A stretch of 31,014 nt of DNA from an uncultured Desulfovibrio sp. (GTDB lineage Bacteria; Desulfobacterota; Desulfovibrionia; Desulfovibrionales; Desulfovibrionaceae): positions 1-31,014 of the forward strand of contig URHE01000012.1 in assembly GCA_900547595.1 (NCBI GenBank). The letters run 5' to 3'. The position numbers were made by a program, and so were the translations under genes. The notes below the pieces were generated by a model, which was not told the DNA's origin, did not search any database, and worked only from the letters and a program-made list of their open reading frames with translations. Below are positions 6,348 through 15,189 of this stretch, piece by piece (within the stretch, counting starts at the first letter, position 1; each line of letters starts with the position of its first letter).

Positions 6348-7337
6348 ATGGCGCCTGACGGCACGCCCCGGCATGTGCCGGTGCTCCTTGAAGAGACCCT
6401 GGAGGCGCTCGCGCCGGTGCGCGGCGGCCGCTATCTGGACGGCACCGTCGGGCTGGGCGGCCATGCGAAGGCCGTGCTTGACGCCGCCCCGGAAAGCGAG
6501 GTGTGCGGCCTTGACCGGGATGGGGAGGCGCTTGCCCTGGCGCGTGAACGGCTCGCCCCGTTCGGGGAGCGCGCCCACCTGTTCCACAGCCGCTACAGCG
6601 AATTTGCCGGGGCGCTGGGGGAACTCGGCTGGGAGTCGGTCAACGGGGCGCTGCTGGACATCGGCGTTTCCTCCCTGCAACTGGACGAGGCGGAACGGGG
6701 GTTCAGCTTTTCCGGTGACGGCCCGCTGGATATGCGCATGGACCCTTCATCGGGCGAGCGTTCGGCCTGGCACCTGGTCAACAGGGAACCTTTCGCGCGC
6801 CTCAGGGAATGCATCGCCACCCTCGGCGAGGAGCCGCAGGCCGGGCGCATTGCCCGCGCCATCGTGGAAGCGCGGCAAAAGGCGCCCATCGCCACCACCG
6901 CCGAGCTGGCGGCCCTGGTGGAACGGGCCTATCCCGCGGCCTGGCGGGCCAGGGCGCGGCGGCATCCGGCCACGCGCACCTTTCAGGCCCTGCGGATGGC
7001 GGTCAACGATGAGCTGGGCGAGCTGCGCCGTTTTCTGGACCGGATACTGGAGTGGCTGCCGCTTGGGGGGCGCCTTGTGGTGATCACCTTCCACTCGCTG
7101 GAGGACAGGATGGTCAAGCACGCCATGCGGCACTGGGCCGAAGGCTGCCGCTGCCCCCGGCATGTGGCGGTCTGCCGGTGCGGGCATGTGCCGGAGGTGC
7201 GCCTGCTCACGAAAAAGCCGCTCGTCGCTTCCGGGGCGGAGCTGGCGGCCAATCCGCGCGCGGGTTCGGCCAAATTGCGCGCCGTGGAAAAAATCGCCGT
7301 CCCGCCGGGGGACGGGGGCATGCGGGAACAGGCATGA
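6348..7337 (+). CDS. rsmH: 16S rRNA (cytosine(1402)-N(4))-methyltransferase RsmH
   Basis: RsmH (older name MraW; 329 residues) methylates N4 of C1402 in the ribosomal decoding centre using S-adenosylmethionine. Seen: the opening HVPVLLEE, the SAM loop DGTVGLGGHA at residues 31-40, LDIGVSSLQLDEAERGFSF, the MRMDPSSG segment and FHSLEDRMVK near the end. The length is somewhat above the usual 310 or so. A GC-rich GGGGGG stretch precedes the ATG. The stop codon overlaps the ftsL start (ATGA). Confidence 0.96.
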   Translation: MAPDGTPRHVPVLLEETLEALAPVRGGRYLDGTVGLGGHAKAVLDAAPESEVCGLDRDGEALALARERLAPFGERAHLFHSRYSEFAGALGELGWESVNGALLDIGVSSLQLDEAERGFSFSGDGPLDMRMDPSSGERSAWHLVNREPFARLRECIATLGEEPQAGRIARAIVEARQKAPIATTAELAALVERAYPAAWRARARRHPATRTFQALRMAVNDELGELRRFLDRILEWLPLGGRLVVITFHSLEDRMVKHAMRHWAEGCRCPRHVAVCRCGHVPEVRLLTKKPLVASGAELAANPRAGSAKLRAVEKIAVPPGDGGMREQA

Positions 7338-7642
7338 ATACCCGCAGAACCTCTGCGCACAGGCCGCAGGGCGGCCGGGGCTGGCTCGCCGTGCTTGCGC
7401 TGGAACTGCTCGGCCTGCCGGTGATGGGGCTGGTGCTCGTCTGGAGCGGCATCGAGCGCACGGACACGACGTATTTCATCAATATCGCGCAGAATGAGGT
7501 GCGGGAGCGCCAGTCCCTGCGCGCCAAGCTGGAAGTTGAACGGGAACGGCTGCTTTCGCCCTATGAACTGCGCCGCCGCGCCCAGGAATTCGATATGCGC
7601 GAGCCGGGCCCCGGTCAGGTGCGGCGCATGGACAGGCCCTAG
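7334..7642 (+). CDS. ftsL: Cell division protein FtsL-like
   Basis: A 102-residue bitopic membrane protein in the fixed position between rsmH and ftsI, where ftsL lies in most dcw clusters. It has a short basic cytoplasmic tail, one membrane segment at about residues 16-39, and a periplasmic part with a charged heptad-like stretch (about 55-75), as expected for the coiled coil that pairs with FtsB/DivIC in the divisome. FtsL sequences are poorly conserved, so the call rests on position, size and topology. ATG overlaps the rsmH stop by four bases. Confidence 0.85.
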   Translation: MNTRRTSAHRPQGGRGWLAVLALELLGLPVMGLVLVWSGIERTDTTYFINIAQNEVRERQSLRAKLEVERERLLSPYELRRRAQEFDMREPGPGQVRRMDRP

Positions 7643-7734
7643 ATTTACGCCGGTGGGCCGGGATGCCCGGCGGCGGTCGGGACAGGGACGAGCTGTGAGG
7701 GACCGCGCCGGCACGGGACGCGGCGGAGGAAGGC

Positions 7735-9918
7735 ATGTTCGGATTTTCGTCACGCAAGCGCAATCGCGCCACCTATGCGCCCCGCCGGGATGCGCGCAAG
7801 CCCGCGAGATGGGCGCGGGGAGGCGCCGCGTCCGGGGGGGCGTCGTCCTCGCGCTGGGCGCAGTGGGCCGCCCGGGTGGACTGGAGCCGCTGGAGGATCA
7901 ATGCCGTGGCGGTCCTCTTCTGCCTGATCTGGGTGGGGCTCTGGGGACGCGCCTGGCATCTCCAGATGATCGAGGGGCCCCGGCTTGCGGACAAGGCCCG
8001 GCGCCAGCACATGGCTTCAGAGCTCGTCTCGGGCAAGCGCGGCCTGATCTATGACCGCAACGGCCAGGTGCTCGCCCGCAGCGTGGAGGCGCGCTCGGTC
8101 TATGCCAAGCCGCAGGAGATCGAGGATTTCGTCCAGACGGCGGCCACGCTGGCGCCGCTGCTGGGGATGGACGCCCAGAAGCTGCACGATGACCTTTCGC
8201 GCACGCGCAGGCGCTTTGTCTGGCTCAGGCGCAAGGTGGACGATTCCACGGCGGCCGCCGTGCGCAAGGCAAACCTTGCGGGCATCGGCCTGAGCAAGGA
8301 ATATGACCGGGTCTATCCCTTCAAGCACATGGCGGGCCAGCTGCTCGGCTTTGTAGGCCTGGACGACAAGGGGCTGGAGGGTATCGAGCGTTCGCTGGAG
8401 GCGCGCCTCGGCTGCATCCCGGTGCGCCAGATCGTCCAGCGCGACGCCATGGGCAGGCGCTTCTACCTCAACGAGGAAGGCCAGAGCGAGCCGCGCGGTC
8501 AGGATGTGACCCTGACTCTGGACATGCAGGTCCAGTTCATCGCGGAAGAGGCCGTGGCCCGCGCCGCGCGCGAGTTCGACGCCCGCTGGAGCGGCGCCCT
8601 GGTGGTGGAGGTGGAGAGCGGCGACATTCTCGCCTGGGCGCAGTACCCCTTCTTCAATCCCAATACCTACCGGGAATCCTCGCCGCAGATCTACCGCAAC
8701 CGTCTGGCTGCCGACGCGCTGGAACCCGGCTCCACCTTCAAGCCCTTTGTCATGGCCGCCGCCCTTCAGGAGCGCAAGGTCACGCCCAATACGCTCATTG
8801 ACTGCGAGGGCGGCAAGTGGGAGCGCAAGAACATCTCCATCCGCGACACATCGAATCAGGGCATCCTGCCGGCCAGCAAGGTGCTCCGCTATTCCTCCAA
8901 TATCGGCATGGCCAAGATCGGGCTCCAGCTTGGGGCCGCGCAATCCTGGAAATACCTGCACGCCCTGGGCTTCGGCGAGCGCACGAGCGTGCCCGTGGCC
9001 GAGAGCCGGGGCATCCTGCGCCGCCCGCGCGACTGGGGCGAGGCGGACGTCATGTCCGCGGCCTTCGGGCAGAGCGTTTCTGTCACGGCGCTCCAGATGG
9101 CCCAGGGCTATCTCACGCTGCTCAACCATGGCGTGTACAAGCCCCTGCGTCTGGTCCGCGGGGAGGGCATGGTGGAGGAGGCGCACGAGCGCGTCTTTAC
9201 CGAAAAGACCGTGCGCGAAGTCATGGACATGATGCGCGACGTGGTGGAGGAAAACGACGGCACCGGCAAACGCGCGCGCGTGCCCGGCGTCGAGGTGGCG
9301 GGCAAGACCGGCACGGCGCAGAAGGCCGACGCCCGCGCGGGCACCTACGGCGTCAAGCGCGTGGCGTCGTTTGTGGGGTTTCTGCCGGCGAAGGCCCCCC
9401 GGTATCTGGTGGTCGTCTTTGTGGACGAGCCCACCCGCAACCAGTACGGCGGCGTGGTGGCCGCGCCCGCGTTCAGGGAGATCGCGAGCCGCGTGCTCAC
9501 CTATACCGGGGCGCTCACCGAAGTCCAGGTGGCCGAAGCCGCCCGCAAGGCCAATGCCCGGCGCCGGGGCCTGAAGCTCGTGGGTATTGAGGCGCCATAT
9601 CTGGAGCGGAAATCCGCCCTGGCGGATGCCGGCGCGGCGCAGGGTCCCGCGGCTGAACCGGCGGTGGCCGTGAGCGCGTCGCGCCGCCAGCCGGAGAGCA
9701 TGCGTCTGCCGGGCCATCGGGCGCGCGCCGCGAGCCATGTGCCGGATGTCATGGGCAAGTCCGTGCGCAACGCCGTGGAGCTGTTCGCCCGCGCGGGCGT
9801 TGTGCCCGAGCTCAAGGGAACGGGCAGCCGCGTGGTGCGCCAGAGCCCGCCCGCGGGCACGGCGTGGCCTGAGGAAGGCAAGCAGACCGACTATATCCTT
9901 TGGCTATCGGAGCGTTGA
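7735..9918 (+). CDS. ftsI: Septal peptidoglycan transpeptidase FtsI (PBP3) with PASTA domain
   Basis: A 727-residue class B penicillin-binding protein that cross-links septal peptidoglycan. Order: a long basic tail rich in Arg, Ala and Ser (1-50), a membrane segment (about 54-72), the dimerisation/pedestal region, then the transpeptidase with all three catalytic motifs: S333-TF-K336, SSN at 387-389 and KTG at 524-526. A linker (about 600-665) leads to a C-terminal PASTA domain (about 668-727) of the kind that binds peptidoglycan or beta-lactams in other proteins; the E. coli enzyme lacks it. The start follows a strong GGAGG, and a 92-base gap separates it from ftsL, the largest gap in the first half of the cluster. 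Its tail ends two bases before murE. Confidence 0.96.
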   Translation: MFGFSSRKRNRATYAPRRDARKPARWARGGAASGGASSSRWAQWAARVDWSRWRINAVAVLFCLIWVGLWGRAWHLQMIEGPRLADKARRQHMASELVSGKRGLIYDRNGQVLARSVEARSVYAKPQEIEDFVQTAATLAPLLGMDAQKLHDDLSRTRRRFVWLRRKVDDSTAAAVRKANLAGIGLSKEYDRVYPFKHMAGQLLGFVGLDDKGLEGIERSLEARLGCIPVRQIVQRDAMGRRFYLNEEGQSEPRGQDVTLTLDMQVQFIAEEAVARAAREFDARWSGALVVEVESGDILAWAQYPFFNPNTYRESSPQIYRNRLAADALEPGSTFKPFVMAAALQERKVTPNTLIDCEGGKWERKNISIRDTSNQGILPASKVLRYSSNIGMAKIGLQLGAAQSWKYLHALGFGERTSVPVAESRGILRRPRDWGEADVMSAAFGQSVSVTALQMAQGYLTLLNHGVYKPLRLVRGEGMVEEAHERVFTEKTVREVMDMMRDVVEENDGTGKRARVPGVEVAGKTGTAQKADARAGTYGVKRVASFVGFLPAKAPRYLVVVFVDEPTRNQYGGVVAAPAFREIASRVLTYTGALTEVQVAEAARKANARRRGLKLVGIEAPYLERKSALADAGAAQGPAAEPAVAVSASRRQPESMRLPGHRARAASHVPDVMGKSVRNAVELFARAGVVPELKGTGSRVVRQSPPAGTAWPEEGKQTDYILWLSER

Positions 9919-9920
9919 CC

Positions 9921-11369
9921 ATGGAACGGGATTTCGGGGAACTGCTGGCCGCCTGCCGCGCCGGTCGCTGTGAGGTGCGTTCCGATTCGCGCCAGGTGCG
10001 GCCGGGGGACATCTTTGTGGCCGTGCCCGGCGCCAGCGAGGATGGGGCGCGCTTCATCCCGCAGGCCGTGGCCGCCGGGGCTTCCGCCGTCGTGTGCCGC
10101 GCCGGGGCGGCTATTCCCGCCGGGGCCGGGGCCTGTCGTTTCATCGCGCACCACGATCCGCGTGAGGCCCTGTGGCGGCTCGCCGCCGCGCGCTGGCATA
10201 CCGACAGCCTGCCGTTGCGGGTGATCGGCATCACCGGCACCAACGGCAAGACCACCACGGCGGCGCTGCTCGAACACCTGTTCACGGCGGCCGGACACCG
10301 GGTGGGCGTGCTCGGGACCGTGACCTACCGCTGGCCGGGGCACAGCGAAACCGCGCCCCTGACCACGCCGGACCCCCTTTCCCTCCATGCCATGCTCGCG
10401 CGCATGGCGGAAGCGGGGGTGGACCTGGCGTTCATGGAAGTTTCTTCCCATGCGCTGGCGCAGCAGCGCGTTGCCGGGGTGCCGTTCGCCGGGGCGGCCT
10501 TTACCAATCTCACGCAGGATCACCTGGATTTCCATCAGGACATGGAAAGCTACTTCAAGGCCAAGGCCCGGCTTTTCCTTGAGCTGCCCCGCGCCGACAA
10601 GGCCATGGCCGTCAATGCCGATGACCCGTGGGGACGGCGCCTGCTGGAGCTCTGCCCCGGCGCGCTTTCCTTCGGCCTCGGGCGCGGCGCGCCGGGCAGG
10701 CGGCATCTGTGGGGCGAACTGCTGGCCTCGGGCACGGCGGGCACGCATCTGCGCATGCGTCTTGCCGGGGAGGAATGGGAAGTGCGCTCGCCGCTGGTGG
10801 GGGCGTTCAATGCCGCCAACCTGCTCACGGCGCAGGCTGTTGCGCTGGAGCTTGGCCTGCGGCCTTCGGCCATGGCCGCGCTGGAAACGTTCACCGGCGT
10901 GTGCGGCCGGCTGGAACGGGTGCCCAATCCGCGGGGCCTCCATGTTTTTGTGGACTACGCGCATACGCCGGATGCGCTCGTCAATGTGCTCACGGCGCTG
11001 CGCGGGGCGGGTTTCGGACGCATCATCGCGGTCTTTGGCTGCGGCGGCAACCGGGACAGGACCAAACGGCCGCTCATGGGCGAGGCCGTGGCGCGCCACG
11101 CGGACGTTGCCGTGCTCACCTCCGACAATCCGCGCAATGAGGACCCCAAAGCCATTCTTGAGGATGTGCTGCCCGGCCTTGCCGCCGCGCGCGAAGTGGT
11201 GGTCGAGCCCGACCGCCGCGCGGCCACGGCCAGGGCCCTTGCCATGCTCGGCAGCGAGGATGCCCTGCTCATCGCGGGCAAGGGGCACGAGGACTACCAG
11301 ATCATTCAGGGCGTGAAGCATCACTACAGCGATCAGGAAGTGGTGCGGGAGCTGCTCCGGTGCGAATGA
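9921..11369 (+). CDS. murE: UDP-MurNAc-tripeptide synthetase, meso-diaminopimelate adding
   Basis: MurE (482 residues) adds the third stem amino acid to UDP-MurNAc-L-Ala-D-Glu in the cytoplasm. The ATP loop GTNGKTTT is at residues 106-113, the carbamylated-lysine region is YFKAKARLF at 211-219, and the DNPRNEDP motif at 402-409 is the known signature of enzymes that select meso-diaminopimelate over lysine. So the organism should have A1-gamma type peptidoglycan. The start ATG lies two bases after the ftsI stop with GGAG eight bases upstream; a TTG 21 bases earlier is open but less likely. The stop overlaps the murF start. Confidence 0.96.
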   Translation: MERDFGELLAACRAGRCEVRSDSRQVRPGDIFVAVPGASEDGARFIPQAVAAGASAVVCRAGAAIPAGAGACRFIAHHDPREALWRLAAARWHTDSLPLRVIGITGTNGKTTTAALLEHLFTAAGHRVGVLGTVTYRWPGHSETAPLTTPDPLSLHAMLARMAEAGVDLAFMEVSSHALAQQRVAGVPFAGAAFTNLTQDHLDFHQDMESYFKAKARLFLELPRADKAMAVNADDPWGRRLLELCPGALSFGLGRGAPGRRHLWGELLASGTAGTHLRMRLAGEEWEVRSPLVGAFNAANLLTAQAVALELGLRPSAMAALETFTGVCGRLERVPNPRGLHVFVDYAHTPDALVNVLTALRGAGFGRIIAVFGCGGNRDRTKRPLMGEAVARHADVAVLTSDNPRNEDPKAILEDVLPGLAAAREVVVEPDRRAATARALAMLGSEDALLIAGKGHEDYQIIQGVKHHYSDQEVVRELLRCE

Positions 11370-12790
11370 CCATCAGCGAAATGGCGGCCGTCCTCGGGCT
11401 GGATGCGCGGGAGTTGGCAGGCCGCGCGGACCGCGTCCTCACCTCTGCCGTCACGGACAGCCGCGAGGCGCGCCCCGGCGCGCTCTTTGTCTGCGTGCCG
11501 GGCGCCCGTGTGGACGGGCATGATTTCGCGGTCTCCGCGGTGGAGCGCGGGGCCGGCGGCGTTCTGGCCAGCCGCCCGCTCCCGGATGTCACTGCTCTGG
11601 GAGTGCCGGTGCTGGTGGTTCCGGACACCGTCAGGGCGCTGGGGCGGCTCGCTTCCCACTGGCGCGACAGGACCTCCGCCAGGGTCGTCTGCGTCACGGG
11701 CACGGCCGGCAAGACCACGCTCAAGGAAACCCTCGCCGCTGTTCTGGCCGTCCATGGCAAGACCGCGCGCACGCCGCTCAATCACAACAATCAGATAGGC
11801 ATGCCCTGCGCCGTGCTGGATACGGACGGCGATGAGGCGTTCTGGGTCATGGAGGCGGGCATCAGCCACGAGGGCGACATGGATGAGCTGGCTTCCATCC
11901 TGCGTCCGGACCTCGCCCTCATTCTCAATGTGGGGCCGGGGCATACCGAGGGGCTGGGCGGCAAGGGGGTCGCCTGGCACAAGACCCGCCTGCTCACGCA
12001 TCTTGCGCCCGGCGGCGCCGCGCTGGTGAGCGCGGACTATGCCGACCTTGCGGCCGAGGCGCGGGCCACGGGCGCGCGGCCGCTCTTTTTCAGCGCCGCG
12101 GGCGCGGAGGCGCCCTATACCGGCGCCATGCTTGATGACGGGAGCGGGCGGTGCCGCCTGGCGCTGGCCGGTGAAGTCTTTGACGCTGAAACGCCGTTTC
12201 GCGGCGCCTTTGGCGCGGAAAACGCCGTGGCCGCCGCCGCGGCCGCGCATCTGCTCGGCCTGGAGGCGGCGGAGATTTGCCGGGGCCTTGCCGCCGTCAC
12301 GCTCCCGCCCCAGCGCTGCGTCCATAAACGGCTTGGCCCCTGGCGGGTCATTGACGACACCTACAATGCCAATCCCCTTTCCATGCGGCGCATGCTGGAG
12401 GCCGCGGCGGCGGAGGCCGCGCGCGCCGGGCTGCCCCTGGTGGCGGTGCTCGGCGAGATGGGCGAACTGGGAGCGGAATCCGGCCAGCACCATGAGGAAC
12501 TTGGACGTCTGCTCGGCAGGCTGGATGTCGCCGCCGTCTTTTGGAAGGGCGGCCATGGCGCCGACGTGAAGGCGGGGCTGGACGCGGTTCAGGACACCGC
12601 GAAAAGCCGCTGGACGCCCGTGAGCGGCCCCGAAGAGTTTTTGCGCGCATGGGCGCAGCATGGGGAGCGTCCCGGGGGTGGCGTCCTTCTGTTCAAGGGA
12701 TCGCGCGCCAACCGGCTGGAAGCGCTGCTGGCGGCGCTGGAAACATGGTCTCCCACGGCCCATGAGGGGGAGGAAACGCGTGTTTTATAA
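11366..12790 (+). CDS. murF: UDP-MurNAc-tripeptide-D-alanyl-D-alanine ligase
   Basis: MurF (474 residues) adds D-Ala-D-Ala to complete the UDP-MurNAc-pentapeptide. The ATP loop is GTAGKTT at 112-118 (many relatives have GSNGKTT or GSTGKTT), followed by the NHNNQIGMP and HEGDMDELA segments, and IDDTYNANPLSM and VLGEMGELG of the C-terminal domain. I chose ATG 11366, which overlaps the murE stop as ATGA; a GTG two codons earlier is also open. The D-Ala-D-Ala ligase gene ddl, often in this cluster, is absent from the window. The gene ends inside the mraY start region. Confidence 0.95.
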   Translation: MTISEMAAVLGLDARELAGRADRVLTSAVTDSREARPGALFVCVPGARVDGHDFAVSAVERGAGGVLASRPLPDVTALGVPVLVVPDTVRALGRLASHWRDRTSARVVCVTGTAGKTTLKETLAAVLAVHGKTARTPLNHNNQIGMPCAVLDTDGDEAFWVMEAGISHEGDMDELASILRPDLALILNVGPGHTEGLGGKGVAWHKTRLLTHLAPGGAALVSADYADLAAEARATGARPLFFSAAGAEAPYTGAMLDDGSGRCRLALAGEVFDAETPFRGAFGAENAVAAAAAAHLLGLEAAEICRGLAAVTLPPQRCVHKRLGPWRVIDDTYNANPLSMRRMLEAAAAEAARAGLPLVAVLGEMGELGAESGQHHEELGRLLGRLDVAAVFWKGGHGADVKAGLDAVQDTAKSRWTPVSGPEEFLRAWAQHGERPGGGVLLFKGSRANRLEALLAALETWSPTAHEGEETRVL

Positions 12791-13856
12791 CCTGTTCGCC
12801 CCTCTGGGCGCGGAATGGACGGCGTTCAACGTCTTCCGCTACATCTCCTTCCGCTCCATGGCGGCGCTCATCACGGCGCTTGTCATTTCCATCCTCGTGG
12901 GCCCGCGTTTCATCGCGTGGCTGCGGCGGCTCAAGTGCGGCCAGTATATTCATGAAGATGTCGCCGCTCACGCCTGCAAGGCGGGAACGCCCACCATGGG
13001 CGGCCTGCTCATCCTTTTCAGCCTTTCCGTGAGCCTGCTTTTCTGGGCCGATCTCGCCAACCGCTATATCTGGCAGACCTTTTTTGTCTTTGTGGGCTTT
13101 GGGGCCGTGGGCCTGTGGGATGACCTCTCGAAACTGCGCCACCACCAGAACAAGGGCATCTCCGCCAGGGCCAAGTTCGGCGCGCAGATCGTGGTGGCGT
13201 TTTGCGCCATGTGGCTGCTCTGGGAAAATCCGGCCTTCGACAGCCGGCTCACCGTGCCCTTTTTCAAGAGCTGGACGCTGGACCTTGGCTGGTTCTACCT
13301 GCCGTTCGGCGTTTTTCTCATGGTGGCGGCTTCCAATGCCGTCAACCTGACGGACGGGCTGGACGGGCTGGCCATCGGGCCGTCCATCATCGCGGCCCTC
13401 GTCTTTGCCATCTTTCTGTACATCACGGGCAACGCGCGCTTTTCCGCCTATCTTCTCGTGCCCTACATTCCCGGCATGGGTGAGGTGACGGTATTCTGCG
13501 CGGCGCTGGCGGGCGCGGGGCTGGGCTTTCTCTGGTTCAACGCCTATCCGGCCCAGGTGTTCATGGGCGATGTGGGCTCGCTCTCCATCGGCGGGGTGCT
13601 CGGCTATCTGGCCCTGCTCTGCAAGCAGGAGCTCATCCTTGCCGTGGTGGGCGCCATCTTTGTGGCCGAGACGCTCTCGGTCATCCTGCAGGTGGGCTAT
13701 TTCCGCTGGACGGGCGGCAAGCGCATTTTCCGCATGGCGCCGCTCCATCACCATTTTGAACTCAAGGGCGTGCCGGAGTCCAAGATCATCATCCGGTTCT
13801 GGATACTGTCCATACTTCTGGGGCTGATGGCCCTGTCCGTTCTGAAACTGCGCTGA
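12780..13856 (+). CDS. mraY: Phospho-MurNAc-pentapeptide translocase MraY
   Basis: MraY (358 residues, usual length) is an integral membrane enzyme that transfers phospho-MurNAc-pentapeptide to undecaprenyl phosphate, giving lipid I. About ten hydrophobic segments are present. Active-site motifs: KAGTPTMGG at 68-76, the DD pair at 114-115 (WDDLSK), NLTDGLDGL at about 189-197, the later FMGDVGSL, and the PLHHHFE histidine motif near the C-terminus. The start is GTG 12780, supported by GGGGGAGGAA just upstream and by the match of the N-terminus (FNVFRYISFR) to the family start; it overlaps the murF end by 11 bases. Confidence 0.95.
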   Translation: MFYNLFAPLGAEWTAFNVFRYISFRSMAALITALVISILVGPRFIAWLRRLKCGQYIHEDVAAHACKAGTPTMGGLLILFSLSVSLLFWADLANRYIWQTFFVFVGFGAVGLWDDLSKLRHHQNKGISARAKFGAQIVVAFCAMWLLWENPAFDSRLTVPFFKSWTLDLGWFYLPFGVFLMVAASNAVNLTDGLDGLAIGPSIIAALVFAIFLYITGNARFSAYLLVPYIPGMGEVTVFCAALAGAGLGFLWFNAYPAQVFMGDVGSLSIGGVLGYLALLCKQELILAVVGAIFVAETLSVILQVGYFRWTGGKRIFRMAPLHHHFELKGVPESKIIIRFWILSILLGLMALSVLKLR

Positions 13857-13866
13857 GGAAACGAAG

Positions 13867-15189
13867 ATGGCACTGGAACATGTCCGTGGCCCGCGGCCAC
13901 AACCGGGCGAATCCGCCGTGGTGGTCGGCGCGGGACGTTCGGGGATCGCCGCCACGCGGCTTTTGCGCAGGCTTGGCGCGCGCGTCCGCCTGCTGGACAA
14001 AAAGCCGGATGCGCTGAGCGCCCTCCAGTTGGCGGAGCTGCGCGCGGCCGGGGTGGATGTCCAGCTGGGCGGCCACACGCCGGAACAGTTCGCCGATGCG
14101 TCCTGGGTGATCCCCAGCCCCGGGCTGCCCGTGGCCGTCATAGAACCCCTTGTGGCCGCCGGGTGCGGGAACGGCGACCGGAAGGCGCCGGAAATCCTGG
14201 CCGAGATGGAACTTGCCTGGCGCTGCCTGGACGATGAACCCGTGCTGGCCGTCACCGGCACCAGCGGCAAGACCACCACGGCCTCCCTGGCGGCGGCCAT
14301 GCTTCAGGCCCAGGGCTATACGGTCTTTCTTGGCGGCAATATCGGCACGCCGCTTTCGGAATATGTGCTTGCCGGGCGCAAGGCCGACGTCCTCGTGCTG
14401 GAGATCTCCAGCTTCCAGCTTCAGGGCTGCACCACCTTTTGTCCCCGCGCGGGCATCCTGCTGAACATTTCGCCCAATCATCTGGATTATCACAAGGACA
14501 TGGCCGAATATGCGGAGGCCAAGTTCCGCCTGTTCCGCTGCCAGGACGAAGGCGATCTTGCCGTCCTTGGCGAGGGTGTGCGCGGCCTGGTGGCCTCGTG
14601 GCCCGTGCGGGGCAGGAAGGTCTGGGTGGGGGAGGGGCCTTCGCGCTTCCCGCGCAGCGGCCTCATGGGCGCCCACAACGCCTTTAACGCCGAGGCCGCG
14701 TGGCAGGCCTGCCGTCTTTTCGGCGTGAGCGAGGCCAATGCCGCCCGGGCGGTGGCGGACTTCCGGCCGCTGCCGCACCGCCTTGAGCGTGTGGCGGAGC
14801 GCGGCGGCGTCCTCTTTGTCAATGATTCCAAATGCACCACCGTGGCCGCGCTTGAGGTGGCGCTGCGCGCCTTTGACCAGCCGGTGCGCCTCTTGTGCGG
14901 CGGCAAGTTCAAGGGCGGCGATCTTGCGGCGCTTGCGCCGCTGGTGCGCGAAAAGGTCGTCCAGATCGGCCTCTTCGGCGCCAGCCGGGAGATATTTGAA
15001 CGCGCCTGGACGGGCGTTGCGCCCATGAGCTGGCATCCCGCGCTGCGCGAGGCCGTGGCGGAGCTCGCGGCGGCGTCCGCGCCGGGCGATGCCGTCCTGC
15101 TCGCCCCGGCCACCTCCAGTTTTGACCTCTACAAAAACTATATGGCTCGCGGCGACGATTTCAAACGCATCGTTGGGGAACTGGCATGA
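13867..15189 (+). CDS. murD: UDP-MurNAc-L-alanine-D-glutamate ligase
   Basis: MurD (440 residues) adds D-glutamate to UDP-MurNAc-L-Ala. The N-terminal Rossmann segment contains VVGAGRSGIAATRLL, and SPGLPV follows. The ATP loop is GTSGKTTT at 131-138, with LEISSFQL, NISPNHLDYHKDMAEYAEAK and the NDSKCTT motif of the C-terminal domain; relatives more often have NDSKATN. A GAGGAAACG ribosome site precedes ATG 13867. The stop overlaps the ftsW start as ATGA. Confidence 0.96.
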   Translation: MALEHVRGPRPQPGESAVVVGAGRSGIAATRLLRRLGARVRLLDKKPDALSALQLAELRAAGVDVQLGGHTPEQFADASWVIPSPGLPVAVIEPLVAAGCGNGDRKAPEILAEMELAWRCLDDEPVLAVTGTSGKTTTASLAAAMLQAQGYTVFLGGNIGTPLSEYVLAGRKADVLVLEISSFQLQGCTTFCPRAGILLNISPNHLDYHKDMAEYAEAKFRLFRCQDEGDLAVLGEGVRGLVASWPVRGRKVWVGEGPSRFPRSGLMGAHNAFNAEAAWQACRLFGVSEANAARAVADFRPLPHRLERVAERGGVLFVNDSKCTTVAALEVALRAFDQPVRLLCGGKFKGGDLAALAPLVREKVVQIGLFGASREIFERAWTGVAPMSWHPALREAVAELAAASAPGDAVLLAPATSSFDLYKNYMARGDDFKRIVGELA

